Origin: Diabrotica undecimpunctata | Taxonomy: Eukaryota > Arthropoda > Insecta > Coleoptera > Chrysomelidae | NCBI RefSeq assembly: GCF_040954645.1 | Contig: NC_092809.1 | Span: forward strand, 84,852,573 to 84,916,572 | Reading direction: 5' to 3' | Length of the DNA: 64,000 nt | Shown: piece by piece, positions 23,180-34,013 of the stretch | Position numbering within the stretch: position 1 is the first letter of the stretch | How the letters are laid out: every line of letters starts with the position of its first letter | Notes under the pieces: model-generated | Seen by the model: only the letters and a program-made list of their open reading frames with translations | Database searches by the model: none | What the model was told of the DNA's origin: nothing | Made by a program: the position numbers and the translations under genes

Positions 23180-24757
23180 GGAACGGTATGCGCTGACGTG
23201 GTCTGAGTTGACGTGGCCTGAACGGCGTGGGCGGGAGGTCGCTGAAGCAGGGGTCGCCATGTTACCGGTAGTCGTTTAGCGTCATCGCGCGTATTTAAGC
23301 TGTTAGGCCGTTTTTAAATTTCGATAGCTTCACGAATGATTTTTGATTTTAAGGAGCGGATGGAGGCGATAGTTTTTGCCTTTTCGAAATCTATTTTGTG
23401 GCCTGTCTGAATATGATGTTGGGCTAGGGCTGAAGTAGTATCGGAATGTTTGACTGATATAGAATGTTCGTAAATACGGTTATAGATTCGTCAGTTTGTC
23501 TGTCCTATGTATGTACGTGGGCAACTGGAACAAAGTATCTCGTAGACACCATGGTCTTCATTGGGTATTTGGTCTTTTACGGATCTGACGAGATTGGACA
23601 ACTTGGAGTGAGTAGTGAAGATGGTTTTGATGTTTAGAGGAAGAAGAGTTGTACTGATCTTGTCAGTGACACCTTTAATAAAAGGTAGAAAGATTTTGGG
23701 TTGATCCGGCATCAAGGTTTCTTTTTTGGATGGAATGGGGTTTAGATGTTTTTGAATGCTCTTATTGATTTGGGTTTTGTGGTAGCCGTTTTGTAAGAGT
23801 GTTTACCACTCTGAGATAGCGCGTCGGATGACCTATGATTGTTGTCGCTAAGTGTTATGGAACGAGAAATGAGAGTGTTGACAACTGAATTGAGTTGGGA
23901 GGGGTGTATGAGTATAACGGTTTGTATGAGTGGGTTTCCGATACACGGAATAAGAAAAACTGTGAGGTGGCTTTTTCTGAATAAGAACATCAAGGAAGGG
24001 CAAAGATGCTTCAGACTCAACTTCCATCGTGAATTGAATACTAGGATGTATTCCATTCAGGTGGGAGAGGAAGAGATCTAATGCATTTAACCAACAGGTG
24101 GGTTTGAGATTTGATGAGGACATGGCTGCTGTTTCGAAATGTTCCATGAAAATATTAGCTATTACGGGAGAGACAGGCATCTTTGATTTGACGATAGAAA
24201 TGATTTTGGAATGAAAAGTATGTATTCGACATGCAGTGTGTTTTAAGAGATAGTGAGTCTTATGGGATTTGATGTTTAGATTTGAACAAAGAAACAATGT
24301 CAAAACTAACTAGTATATCTGAGGGTGAAATATAAATGTTTTTCAGAAGATCAATAAAATGAAAAGAGTTTTTGACAAAGGAAGAAGCTTTTTAGGCTAA
24401 TGGTTGTAAGGATAAAGCGAGATGTTTTGCCAATTTCTGAGTGGGGCAGTTGTATGCACTGACGATGGGTCTTAGGGGACCATTGGGCTTGTGAATTTTT
24501 GGAAGGCCGTATATCTTTGGAATTCGGGATGATTTTTTCTCTGGGTATAAGAGATTTTTTGATGTCTGAAGGTAGGGTAGACTTATTTATGATGGATTTG
24601 GTCGTTTTTTCTAGATAGGTGGTGGGATCGTTTGGGACGCGTTTGTATTTCTGTGGAATTAAGAAGTTCGAACATTTTGTCGAAATAATTAGAAGAATTA
24701 AGAATGACGGTGGCATTACGTTGGTCGGCCGGAAGGATAACAATGTCAGGGTTGTTA

Positions 24758-24760
<3 letters not shown>
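23175..24760 (-). mobile_element. Penelope-like element 1 (RT plus GIY-YIG)
   Basis: Minus-strand order: PADQRNATVILNSSNYFDKM (about 24740-24680), the [11 protein letters not shown] region (24500-24420, frameshifted), KMPVSPVIANIFMEHFETA (about 24185-24125), FTMEVESEASLPFLDVLI (about 24030-23975), RKPTHTNRYTHTPLPTQFS, and a C-terminal endonuclease at 23715-23491 with HGVYEILCSSCPRTYIGQTN. RT joined to a C-terminal GIY-YIG nuclease is the signature of Penelope elements. The YVDD segment is deleted: the text jumps from CWL to LDLFLSH. A barcode 16-mer replaces coding sequence at 23809-23824. GC-richer sequence at 23175-23330 is the 3' flank (pseudo-LTR region). Confidence 0.8.
23809..23824 (-). 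other. Sequencing barcode remnant (internal)
   Basis: CTCTGAGATAGCGCGT, complement of the 16-mer, inside Penelope element 1. Penelope coding text continues on both sides. Confidence 0.9.

Positions 24761-24762
<2 letters not shown>

Positions 24763-24843
<81 letters not shown>
24763..24843. repeat. (TA)n microsatellite
   Basis: An 80-base TA run separating the Penelope RT from the RTE endonuclease fragment. Confidence 0.97.
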
Positions 24844-24844
<1 letters not shown>

Positions 24845-24846
<2 letters not shown>

Positions 24847-25395
24847 CTTCGTCTGTGTGGACACTGGTAGCTGCGTATACCTGGATGATCTTTAGTTGAA
24901 TTTTTTCGTTTTCTTTGTAGATAAGATCCATCCAACTCCATCACTTATGCTTTTAATTGTGAGTATATTCTTTGTATGTTTTTTATTTACCATAAATCCG
25001 ACACCACCATTAGAAGACTCTCCTCTATAATGCAACAGGTTTTCTGATGAAAGTACCATTTGTTCTTCACATTTTCGCCGTATTTCGCAATCCACATAAT
25101 ATTCCATTTTACATGCTTCAGCTGGTTTTCAAGTTTCACAAGTTTTTCGTCCTCCGTCATTGTTCTGGTGTTACATGTTGCCATAAACCATATTCTTTGC
25201 CGTAGTCTTTTGTAAAGGTAGTCTTGTTGACTCCGGGATTCTTAGCATAGCCTGGTTTCTTAGACTGCTGGAGACTGAGCCTTGCAATTTCTTCGTTTTT
25301 CATTTGATGGGAATTCCTGGTCGTTTCCCTACCACGCTGGCATGTGCAGTTTGGTAGAAGGATGCTAGGATGGGTTAGGAAATTTGGGCTCATTT
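24845..25395 (-). mobile_element. RTE LINE endonuclease fragment
   Basis: The minus strand at 25184-25080 reads MATCNTRTMTEDEKLVKLEN then LKHVKWNIM. At 25107-24895 it reads QMVLSSENLLHYRGESSNGG, VGFMVNKKHTKNIL and SISDGVGWILS. Just beyond, KIIQVYAATSVHTDEE-like text runs into the (TA)n. These are the start and first half of an APE-type endonuclease of an RTE LINE (the N.R(T)M, GGVGF and Q(V)YA boxes). The rest is replaced by the microsatellite and Penelope sequence. Confidence 0.7.
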
Positions 25396-25445
25396 TACAA
25401 GGGTGATAGGTTGGGACATGGTACCCCTCCCAGTTAAAGGGAGTG

Positions 25446-25773
<328 letters not shown>

Positions 25774-25870
25774 ATTTCCGCGGAAGTTATGTGCTTTCTG
25801 TAGTTTTCCGGGTTTGACTTTACGTTGATTAATTTTGGTCTTGATAAAAAAAACCCCTTATTTTGACGAT

Positions 25871-25906
25871 GCGACGTTTCGGCAAGGTCGCACTTGCCAT
25901 TATCAA
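25871..25906 (-). ncRNA. Hammerhead-ribozyme-like motif
   Basis: On the minus strand CTTGATAAT is followed by a stem GGCAAG/CTTGCC with a TGCGAC loop and then GAAACGTCGC. Penelope elements are known to carry minimal hammerhead ribozymes with a CUGAnGA-stem-GAAA core. This copy fits the layout, but the first box is not canonical, so cleavage is doubtful. Confidence 0.35.
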
Positions 25907-26573
25907 GTCAGGTAGTGGCGCGTCTCGCTGATGCTTGAAGTTAACTGACTCTCCTGGTCAATGCGTTTACTTTTTATAGCCGCAAGGCTTCTTGTGATTG
26001 GTCCTGTCCGTGTGTAGGTAGGCGGGGTCCTACTAGTCGGTCTTGTGGTCTGATGTATTTTTGACTTTTTCTTTAATACCGTTTTCCATGTTGTTGGAAA
26101 GCCTTTGAGCATCATCTCTTTGGTTTATACTGTTGGGATCTTTTTGGTAGTTCTATTGATTTTCTGATTTTGCGTTTTCTTTTAATTTCAATGTTAGCTA
26201 GCATCGTAGTTTGGTTCAGGTTTATCGTATGTCCTGTGTTTGAGACATGTTGGACAAGGGACGACGTTTTTTTTCTCTCCTTTCGATGTTCTTCTCGTCT
26301 AACATTGATTCTTCGGTTGGTCTGTCCGATGTACGATTTGTCACAGTTCCCACATGGAATCTCGTATACTCCTTGATTTTCTAATATTTTTGTTTTGGCG
26401 GATGGTAAAATGGTTGAGATTTTTCTGTCGGTATTAAATATCGTTTTTATTTTGTGTTTTCTTAGCACTCTCCTATTTTCTCTGTTGTACCGTTTAAATA
26501 TGGTAGAATGGCTTTTACAATCGGTTGTTCCCCTTCTGTTGGACCCCTGTTTATTTTTTGAGCATTATGAGCA

Positions 26574-26625
26574 TTTTCAATGGTATATGTTAAAAAGCCG
26601 TTTTTTCAATATATACCATTGAAAA
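26574..26625. repeat. 15-bp perfect inverted repeat
   Basis: TTTTCAATGGTATAT (26574-26588) pairs with ATATACCATTGAAAA (26611-26625) at the upstream limit of Penelope element 2. Confidence 0.9.
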
Positions 26626-26640
26626 AGAAATGCCTAATGT

Positions 26641-26932
26641 GAAATGAGCTGACAAATTATTGGCGACGGGGCAACAGAGAGGTTCGAAAGGTTGCCATGT
26701 AGTGCGCGCAATGTTGCCATTTATAGTGTGTAATTTAAAACTTAAAGTACGGTGTATATATATAATTGAATGTCAATAGCGATAAGTAAACTGTATACCC
26801 AAGCTTAAACAAGCCATTCAGAGTGGACGCTGGGAATATTTATATTCCACTATGCATCAACAATTTACCCATATAATATCACCATCATTTTTCTACTCGT
26901 TTCGGCGAGTAAGAACGAAAACAAAATAAATA
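26641..26932. other. No recognisable gene
   Basis: About 290 bp without coding signal, between Penelope 2 and the mariner. Confidence 0.4.
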
Positions 26933-26934
26933 TA

Positions 26935-28155
26935 CAGGGTTACGCAATTGGACTGTTACCAACTTCACATCGATATATCTGGCAAATCGATAATGACAGC
27001 TACGTCAAAGTTGGCCTGATAACACTTCAGTATGTTTATAAGCCGTCAAAAGCATTTGCATTTAAGTTTTATACATACAACAAAAGTTATTTGCAATGGA
27101 ATTTAAAGGTAATAGTGTGATTGCGTGATTTGGCTGGAAAATCACAACCAGCTATTGTTCGTCAGCTCAAACACCTCAATGTGAATAAAATGTTTGTGTA
27201 TCGCACCATAACTCGTTATAATGATACTGGTAGCATTGCCAAACGCTATGATGGTGGACGAAAAAAAACAGCAACATCACCTGAAATGGTTCGGAAAGTG
27301 AAGGCTCGACTTGAGCGAAATCCACGTCGTAGTGGTAATCAAATGGCCAAAGAACTGAAAATATCTCAGCGAAGCATGCAACGAATATTGAAAAAGGGGA
27401 TCAAGGTCAAGCCTTACAAGTTCCAAAAAGCACACAATCTTACACCAAAGCAAAAAAAAGTTCGGCTTGAAAGAACAAAGGAGTTGTTACGCCTGCGCGA
27501 ACGTGGCGAATTTCCGAACATAGTTTTCTCTGATGAGAAAAATTTCCTTATTGCGCAGTTCATAGACTCTCAAAATGATCGTGTTTACTTGACCGAACGC
27601 ACCTACGAAAGTTTGAGCTACGAACGGCCACCCGAAGTAATTTCCCATCTCAAGTAATGGTATGGGCAGCTGTAACCGCCGATGGACGCTCTCCAATCGT
27701 TTTTATTGAATCTGGTGTCAAATTCAAGGCAACTTATTATCGGGAAAATGTTTTAGAAGCTGCTTTAGAGCCGTGGGCACGCAAACATTTCGGTTGTAGG
27801 CCATGGACGTTCCAACAAGACTCATAAAGCTAGTGTGAACAAAGAATGGTTAAAAAACCATATTCCACACTTCATTTCATCCACACAATGGCTTTCGAAT
27901 TCGCCAGACGCAAATCCGATGGATTATTCCATTTGGTCCATTTTAGAGAGCAAGGTGAGGACTAAAAAATATGCCAGTATGGATGCGCTGAAGAAAGCAA
28001 TTATACGTGAATGGGCCAAAATACCGGATGTATTTTGACAAAAATAGCAAAAATAGCTGTATGAAAACAGTGATTTGCCTTAAATGCTGCCATGGAATTG
28101 TTTCGGGAAGGACAGTGAGCAACTCGAGTAGCAGCAAAGCAATGTCTGCATGTAA
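26935..28155 (+). mobile_element. maT/mariner-type transposon, right end lost
   Basis: The left end is CAGGGTTACGCAATTGGACT at 26935 after TA (26933-26934). The element runs through its transposase to about 28150. The right terminus, which should mirror the left, is absent: the sequence enters a (TA)n at 28160 instead. About 1.2 kb remains. Confidence 0.75.
27096..28041 (+). pseudogene. maT/mariner transposase pseudogene
   Basis: The start is the ATG at 27096 (MEFKGNSVI), with a one-base loss at about 27120. The frame 27121-27657 carries a paired-type helix-turn-helix (SQPAIVRQLKHLNV; SGNQMAKELKISQRSMQRIL) and the first catalytic Asp in NIVFSDEKNF. After a frame change at 27650, MVWAAVTADGRSPIVFIESG and RPWTFQQDS (second Asp) follow. 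A small deletion then shifts frame again, and EWLKNHIPHFISSTQWL with NSPDANPMDYSIWSILESKV gives the third Asp. Spacing of about 37 between the last two Asp residues suggests a DD37D (maT) type. All catalytic residues are present; the frames are not. Confidence 0.85.
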
Positions 28156-28157
28156 AG

Positions 28158-28159
<2 letters not shown>

Positions 28160-28238
<79 letters not shown>
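28160..28238. repeat. (TA)n microsatellite
   Basis: A TA run of about 75 bases replacing the mariner right end. Confidence 0.96.
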
Positions 28239-28240
<2 letters not shown>

Positions 28241-28376
28241 ACAGATAATTATTTTAGGACATAACTAAACTGAACGTCAGTCCACAATTCATACTATTTG
28301 CTGACTATACAACTATTTTATGGCAAAGAACACTTTTAAATAAGTGATAGATTTGACGCTACTTGATGGAAATTAA

Positions 28377-28513
28377 TTTTATATAACAATAAAAACAATG
28401 TAAACTTTTGTTTTCAAAACCTCCACAAAACTTATTATACTATCACTACAGCGGTTTCAGCAGAGTTTGAAATTCTGCCTTTCTCAAGTAGTGGTTTTTA
28501 TTGTTATATAAAA
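28377..28513. repeat. 137-bp unit bounded by a perfect 20-bp inverted repeat
   Basis: TTTTATATAACAATAAAAAC (28377-28396) pairs perfectly with GTTTTTATTGTTATATAAAA (28494-28513). Between them, on the minus strand, lies a second hammerhead-like layout (28451-28489). Confidence 0.9.
28451..28489 (-). ncRNA. Hammerhead-like motif, second copy
   Basis: Minus strand: CTTGAGAAA, then stem GGCAGA/TCTGCT, then GAAACCGC. Same order as the motif at 25871-25906 with unrelated stem sequence, which is what a conserved RNA fold would show. The first box deviates from the hammerhead consensus. Confidence 0.3.
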
Positions 28514-29589
28514 ATACTTTCCTACTATCTAATATTATTATATGGCAAAGATTTGCATGGAATTAAAAAATGATAATGACAATCACTTGCAATTATAAAA
28601 ATTAAACTAATTCCCTTTAAATGTGTGTTAATTTCCATTAATTTATGCTACTCTGAGATAGCGCGTGTTATGTAATTACAGTACGAAATGTACTTTAGTA
28701 CTTATATAAAAAATAATAAATATAATTAAATGCCTTGTGTATAAATTTGCACATATAACTCATTTTAAAATGAAAGTGTTTGATGTTTAATGTAAATATT
28801 GTACTTTTACTTAACATAAATCAAAAGTTTAGGCTTATCTCTAATTATTTTACAGCAAAATATCTGCTAGGGGTAAAACTGAGTTATAATAATTATAATT
28901 TTTGAATACAATCCATGCTGACAGTTATTCCTTAAAGTGTTAAAATAAAATACTAAAAGTGGTGAATTAATTTTTATGTTGGACAATGGACTATTCAGAT
29001 TACAAGTAGGTCAAATGAAAAGTTGTTTTTACTTAATAATAAATCACGTTATACAGAGTACTCCCCGTTAAAATAGACAAAAGACTAAAATGCACTCTCA
29101 GAATTAAATTTTTTTCATTTTTTTTTTACGTTTTATGTGATTAAAAAATAAGTCCCAGCGCAATTTTAACCTTCCACCCCCACCCCTCACCGTCAAAAAC
29201 GTCATCTTTTCTTTTTTTCAGGTGGGAAGCAATTAATTTAAAATTTTTAAAAAATTCACACGCACTTTTACAAAACATATTTCGGATTTATTCCAGATTT
29301 TTCTGTACGGTGCATCACCTTCAAAAATCCGAAAAACTGTTTTTTTAAGGATTTTTGGAAAATTTATCCATTTTATAAATCTCAAAATTGATCACATTAT
29401 AGTTTTTATAGGTTATATATAATTTGAAATAACTGAGTACTTTAGGACATTAAAAAATTGGGCGAAACACCTTTAGACCATCAAATGATGTTTTTTTCGA
29501 GGTTTTTAAGGGTTTTTGAAAGTTATTGCGGGGTTAATAATATTTTTTGAGATCGATACAACCTGAATTAATGCGTTTCCAATTCATAT
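28514..29589. other. No recognisable gene
   Basis: AT-rich. It contains a barcode at 28651. From about 29280 there is TTTTTAAGGGTTTTTG-type text resembling the satellite at 31158-31625. Confidence 0.4.
28651..28666 (-). other. Sequencing barcode remnant (internal)
   Basis: CTCTGAGATAGCGCGT, full complement of the 16-mer. Confidence 0.9.
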
Positions 29590-31135
29590 TCAAAAAATCC
29601 CAGTATACTGAATTCGGAAGTTAAAAAGGCAATACAGCAAGCCAAAAACAATAAAGCACCTGGACCAGATCAAATCCCTGCTGAGCTACTTAAACTTTTG
29701 GATGAGGAAAGCATTGCCTGCTTAACCACTTTCTTCAACAAAATTTACAACGAAGGAAAAATACCAGATGATTGGTTAGAGTCACTGTTTATAACATTCC
29801 CAAAGAAAAGCAGGCCCACCAAATGCAACGATTTTAGACTAATCAGTTTGATGAGTCACACACTAAAGATACTCTTACAAATTATACAAAACCGAGTATT
29901 CCTTCTATGCGAAAGTAGGATGAGTAATAAGCAATTTGGATTTAGAAACGGTCTAGGAACTAGAGAGGCACTATTCTGTATGCGCGTTCTATTACAAAAA
30001 AGTTGTGAATTCCGAAAGAATGTTTATGTTTGTTTCATCGACTTCGAGAAGGCGTTCGACAGAGTACAACACGATACACTTTTCGATTACCTACGGGCAT
30101 CAGGACTTGACCACTATGATATAAGACTGCTGTAATACTTATATTACAATCAAGTAGCCTCTATCCAAATTCAAGACAGTCCGACTGAAAAAATATCCAT
30201 CAAACGTGGAGTACGGCAGGGTTGTGTTTTGTCACAAACTCTTTTTAATCTGAAATCTTTAGGGAGGCTTTGGATGACAGACAAGAGGGAGTAAGACTAG
30301 GTGGAGAAGTAATCAACAATATTAGATACGCTGACGATACAGCCATTCTTGCAGAAAATTTACAAGATCTCCAAACATTACTAAATCTAGTCAGTGAAGC
30401 AAGTTGTCGGAGAGGCCTTAAAATCAACATTTCAAAGACAAAGTGGATGGCAGTTGGAAAGATCAATATAGATCAAGGTCGGATTTCTCTTAATGGAGAG
30501 GAGATCGAAAGGGTAAATCATTTCAAATACCTTGGCAGCTGGTTAAATGTAAATTGTGACTCTGATGAAGAGATAATAACCAGGATCGAAATATCACGTA
30601 AGGCCTTTATGACCTGGAAACCAGTTTTATGCAACAGAAACCTGTCGAGGAATATTCGTAAGAAGGTCCTGAAATGTTATGTGTGGTCCATTCTATTGTA
30701 TGGTTGTGAGACATGGACGTTAAAAACCACAATGCTAAACAAGTTAGAAGCATTCGAATTGTGGTGCTATAGACGAATCCTAAAGATATCGTGGGTTTCG
30801 CACACTTCCAATGAAGATGTTCTTCAAATGATCAATTCAGAACGTCTGCTCATAAACACCATAAAGAGGAGAAAAACAGAATACTTCGGCCATATAATTA
30901 GAAGACCTAAATACCATATACTTCGCCTTATAATACAAACTCTGAGATAGCGCGTGGAAAGAGATGGATTGGTCGAAAGAAACTTTCATGGCTGCGTAAT
31001 ATTAGACAATGGTGTGGTTCCACAGTAGAAGAATTATTTCGTGCAGCAGCCGACAGAGAAAGGTTTCAGGAAATTGTAAACATGATGACGGTCAACGTCT
31101 GAATACGGACACGACACCCAAAGAAGATACCTAGT
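29590..31135 (+). mobile_element. RTE-like LINE, RT nearly complete
   Basis: The order is NSEVKKAIQQAKNNKAPGPD (29610), IPDDWLESLFITFPKKSRPT, FRLISLMSHTLKILLQIIQN, NKQFGFRNGLGTREALFCMR, YVCFIDFEKAFDRVQHDTLF, then a TAA at 30133. It continues with GVRQGCVLSQTLFNL, a frameshift near 30250, NNIRYADDTAILAENLQDLQ (intact YADD), ERVNHFKYLGSWLNV, LLYGCETWTLKTTMLNKLEA and EYFGHIIRR. A barcode at 30940-30955 replaces about 12 bases between LIIQ and GKRW. The protein ends RERFQEIVNMMTVNV, stop, and CCAAAGAAGATA. The 5' part is missing. One stop and one frameshift are the only other lesions. Confidence 0.85.
30940..30955 (-). other. Sequencing barcode remnant (internal)
   Basis: CTCTGAGATAGCGCGT inside the LINE C-terminus. 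The LINE continues on both sides, and the barcode replaces rather than adds to the sequence. Confidence 0.92.
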
Positions 31136-31157
31136 ATACCTAGCATACAAAATCTAA

Positions 31158-31625
31158 TATGCGAAAAACCAGGTTTTTAAGGGTTTTTCAGGGGGTTTTT
31201 ACTGGATTTTGCCCAACTTTTTTCCTTTCTGCATAATTAAACAGCATGTTTTCAAAAGTGATATAAAATAACATGAGACGATGTATTTCCCATATTCAGA
31301 GAAGCTAGAGATTTCTTGGAACATGCGAAAAACCCGTTTTTAGGGTAAAGTGTTCTACGGGATTTTACTGGATTTTTCTAATTTTTTTGCCGTTATATGC
31401 CATTAAATGGCACGTTTCAAAGTATGTTCTTGAAAAAACGTGAGATAATATATTTTTCAGCCGTAGAGAAATATATACAACTTCATCTTATGCGAAAAAC
31501 CCGGTTTTCAAATGTTTTTGAATTTTTTATGACCTTAAACGCTATTAAGCCCCTGCATTTCAAAGAACGTTCTAAAATAATGCAAGAAAATGTCTTTGGT
31601 GTTTGGGAGATATATTATGTTAACT
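31158..31625. repeat. Diverged ~165-bp tandem repeat, about 3 units
   Basis: Units start at about 31158, 31323 and 31490 with ATGCGAAAAACC(C/A)GG or a close variant. They share TTTTACTGGATTTT, GTTCTAAAA or CAAAAGTG-like blocks and GAGATA.TAT near the end. Similar GAAAAACTG and GTTTTTAAGGGTTTTT text at 29320-29520 suggests the LINE at 29590 landed inside a longer array. Confidence 0.6.
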
Positions 31626-32320
31626 CCAAAAAAGCGGCAATTTTGTTAAATCCTCTAGTGCATTTTATTTTTATCTATTTTGATTTGATCTGACTATGTT
31701 ATGTCCATCACGTTTAGGAAATCTCTATTTTGGTATAATAGCGATAAGTCTCTATTATTAAAATTTTGTTTGGTATAGTCTTGTTACAATATTATATTAT
31801 GTACCCGAAAACAAAACTAGGGAATAACGTCTTGGTTCATATGTGATAATTGGTACTTATCAGGAGTAGATCAAATAATATGCAAATTATCGTCTCATTG
31901 GTTGGAATGGCGGTGTAACCTTACCTATTACGTCACCTGTTATGAGTAGTTAAGAAGCTTATGTCTCTTTATTTCCTCCCACCAAATTTCACTATATAAC
32001 TCTGAGATAGCGCGTTACAAAAGGGTGAGGGGTCTTTTGGCTAGCACTGTATAATAATTAGGGTTAGGATGGACATAGAAATACGAGATGCGAATTAGAT
32101 AAGCCTAAGAGTATCGGTGCTAATAAAAACTTTACTCTCCGCTCATTCCACGAGTAATGAAGTTTTTAGACTTACTTTTAGATGTTCAGGAGGTTATGTT
32201 TGAACTCTATATAGACTAGAAGGATCGACTGAGGTGACATCTAAAATCGATACCGTGCTGAAAATAACACAGGCTGCTCCTATTCAAAAAACCTTCTTTT
32301 TCCTCAGCTCATTCTCACAC
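31626..32320. other. No recognisable gene
   Basis: No coding or repeat signal that I can support, apart from the barcode at 32000. Confidence 0.4.
32000..32015 (-). other. Sequencing barcode remnant (internal)
   Basis: CTCTGAGATAGCGCGT, full complement of the 16-mer. Confidence 0.9.
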
Positions 32321-32600
32321 TCATCATCATCATCTTGGTGCTACAGCCCTTAGGGGGCCTCCACCTTCTCAAGCTTTCTACGCCATTCTGTTCTGTCCCT
32401 TGCTTGCATTTTCCAGTTACCGACTCCGATCTTCTCGGCATCTTGTGTTACCCCCGTCCATCCACCTCAGCTTTGGTCTACCCCGTCTTCTCATTCCCAC
32501 GGGTTGCGCTGTTAGAATCTTTTTTATCATGTTCGATTCAGGGGATCGGGCTACATGTCCTGCTCACTGCAGGCGGTTTCGCTTAATTATAGTGGTAATA
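32321..32600 (-). mobile_element. LINE 3' end with (ATG)n tail
   Basis: The minus strand carries KKILTAQPVG-type text in a decayed frame, RRRGRPKLRWMDGV-like and RDRTEWRRKLEKVEAP-like blocks with frameshifts, then GGGCTGTAGCACCAAG and (ATG)n, seen on the plus strand as CATCATCATCAT at 32321. The same C-terminal layout and GATGAT tail occur at 35770-36024, so both are 3' ends of one family. Confidence 0.7.
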
Positions 32601-32924
32601 TCTTTATTACACAGCGAATGAGTTTAAGACTCAATTTTGAGACAGTTAAAAACTCTTGAGAATAACTCTTAATTTTGATTAAAAGTCTCAAACTTGTTTA
32701 GGCTGCTTCATCTTAAAAAATATACTTTATTTTAATAATGATTTAAATATTTGAATAAAGTATTTTAAAGCTCTTACTTTTATAAATATTATTGAATATT
32801 TGAATGTAAAAATATTAAATATTATAAAAAAGTGAATAATTAATTTATTATTATTTAATTTAAACAAATAACTTTTCTGGAATAATCAAAGAAATTGAAT
32901 AATTTGCCCTAGCAACGGCCCCAT
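32601..32924. other. No recognisable gene
   Basis: AT-rich stretch with imperfect TTTGAATA/TATTAAA repeats. Nothing coding. Confidence 0.4.
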
Positions 32925-33075
32925 TCACATTGAGATCTGTATCGACACATGTATCACGACAAATTGCGATACACGTATCTTGAGATTTGTATCTGTATCA
33001 CTATTGTGCCTACACGTTGAGATGGACTCATAAAACATTAGTTGAATTAAAATTTTCGTCAATTCGCAAGTAGAA

Positions 33076-33225
33076 ATGGTGTTGCCGCCGCCACCCGTGC
33101 TTTTTGCAGTAGCAGTTAGGTTGTCAGATATTTTAAAAAAGAAAAGACGACAAAAAAGAATATGTGTAAAGCATACATGGTTACGTTACAGAAACAAATA
33201 TACATTTACTGTTAGAATGAATTAA
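33076..33225 (+). pseudogene. Harbinger transposase N-terminal stub
   Basis: 49 codons from ATG to TAA: a hydrophobic start VLPPPPVLFAVAV, then DILKKKRRQKRICVKHTWL and RYRNKY. Harbinger nucleases begin with a basic run followed by W..P/W(L/I)..R. The resemblance is limited to this stub, and the DDE nuclease domain is absent. Confidence 0.4.
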
Positions 33226-33807
33226 GTGCACGAACCAAATGCTTCGTGTAACTCTTCATATCCTAAGTTTAATTTTGCCTCTTTACGCTTTTCAGAATCG
33301 GTAATAGAGCTTAAACTATCATAATACCACAAGTTCGGCACGTATACTTCGTCACTAACTGATCCACTTCTTAAGAACGTTGTTTCATGAAAAAATTGCG
33401 GTCACTGTTGGGGTAAATCACTTGTTTTGATAACTCGCTTGCGTAAAACTGATACACTAGTAGACTTTATTGTTATTAAAAGAAACTTACAAAAATCTCA
33501 TTACAAAAATTATTTTTAAGCTCAAAAAATTAAATCTGTTTCTAACTTTATTGTCTTCTTCTTTTTTCATCTGCTGTCACTTCTCAACTAACGATGTGGA
33601 CAACTGCACCCACTCTCAGCGCAACTGCACTTATGTTTTCTCCGTAACAGTCACCATTAGGATACTTTTCTTTGCATTTGTTTACCAAAATTGTTATTGC
33701 CGATTCCCTATGTGTCTAGTTGAATATTCTTTGCACTTTGAGTTCCTTGAACATAAATATAATTTGTAGAAATTGAGAAATTCCTCCCAAAAATCGCGAT
33801 CTGCCAT
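33222..33807 (-). pseudogene. MADF-domain protein pseudogene (Harbinger partner)
   Basis: The first part (ATG at 33807) reads MADRDFWEEFLNFYKLYLCS then NSKCKEYSTRHIGN, with a TAA at 33696. The domain continues in another frame as LVNKCKEKYP. The second part (33370-33222) reads DEVYVPNLWYYDSLSSITDS, EKRKEAKL and LGYEELHEAFGS. MADF is the Adf-1-type DNA-binding domain; its WEEF.Y, CLW.SK, NR and Y.P.LWYYD boxes are all recognisable. The region between the parts may be an intron or an eroded segment. In Harbinger elements this protein escorts the transposase to DNA. Confidence 0.6.
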
Positions 33808-34013
33808 ATTGAAAATCAAAATTATGTATACTTTAAGTAGCGCGATGCAAAAATAAAAAATCAGCATATACGTTGAGACAAGTCTCAGTAACATGCACGC
33901 AGTATCAAAGTTTCAAGACAGTGATACAAACGGCGATACCTTCTGATACTGAGACAGCCAAATACACTGTGAGATTTGTATCGAGATACTGATACTTGCG
34001 ATAGGTATAATCT

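Larger units (their letters stand above)
25774..26640 (-). mobile_element. Penelope-like element 2 (GIY-YIG end)
   Basis: The minus strand at 26468-26112 encodes KTIFNTDRKISTILPSAKTK, QGVYEIPCGNCDKSYIGQTN, RRINVRREEHRKE and SLVQHVSNTGHTINLNQT, a GIY-YIG endonuclease with its conserved Tyr, Arg and the His of SNTGH. It is about half intact and is a different subfamily from element 1. Upstream (26480-26560) decayed RT-to-nuclease linker can be read with a frame change. Downstream (25774-26110) is the 3' flank carrying a hammerhead-like stem at 25871-25906. Confidence 0.75.
32925..34010. mobile_element. PIF/Harbinger remnant with subterminal GATAC repeats
   Basis: Both ends of this 1.1 kb block are dense in GATAC/GTATC and TTGAGAT words (32935-33010 and 33885-34005) in inverted arrangement, as in subterminal repeats. 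Inside lie the start of a Harbinger-type transposase on the plus strand (33076-33225) and a two-part MADF-domain gene on the minus strand (33222-33807). That divergent pair is what PIF/Harbinger elements encode. Exact termini and target duplication are not clear. Confidence 0.55.
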
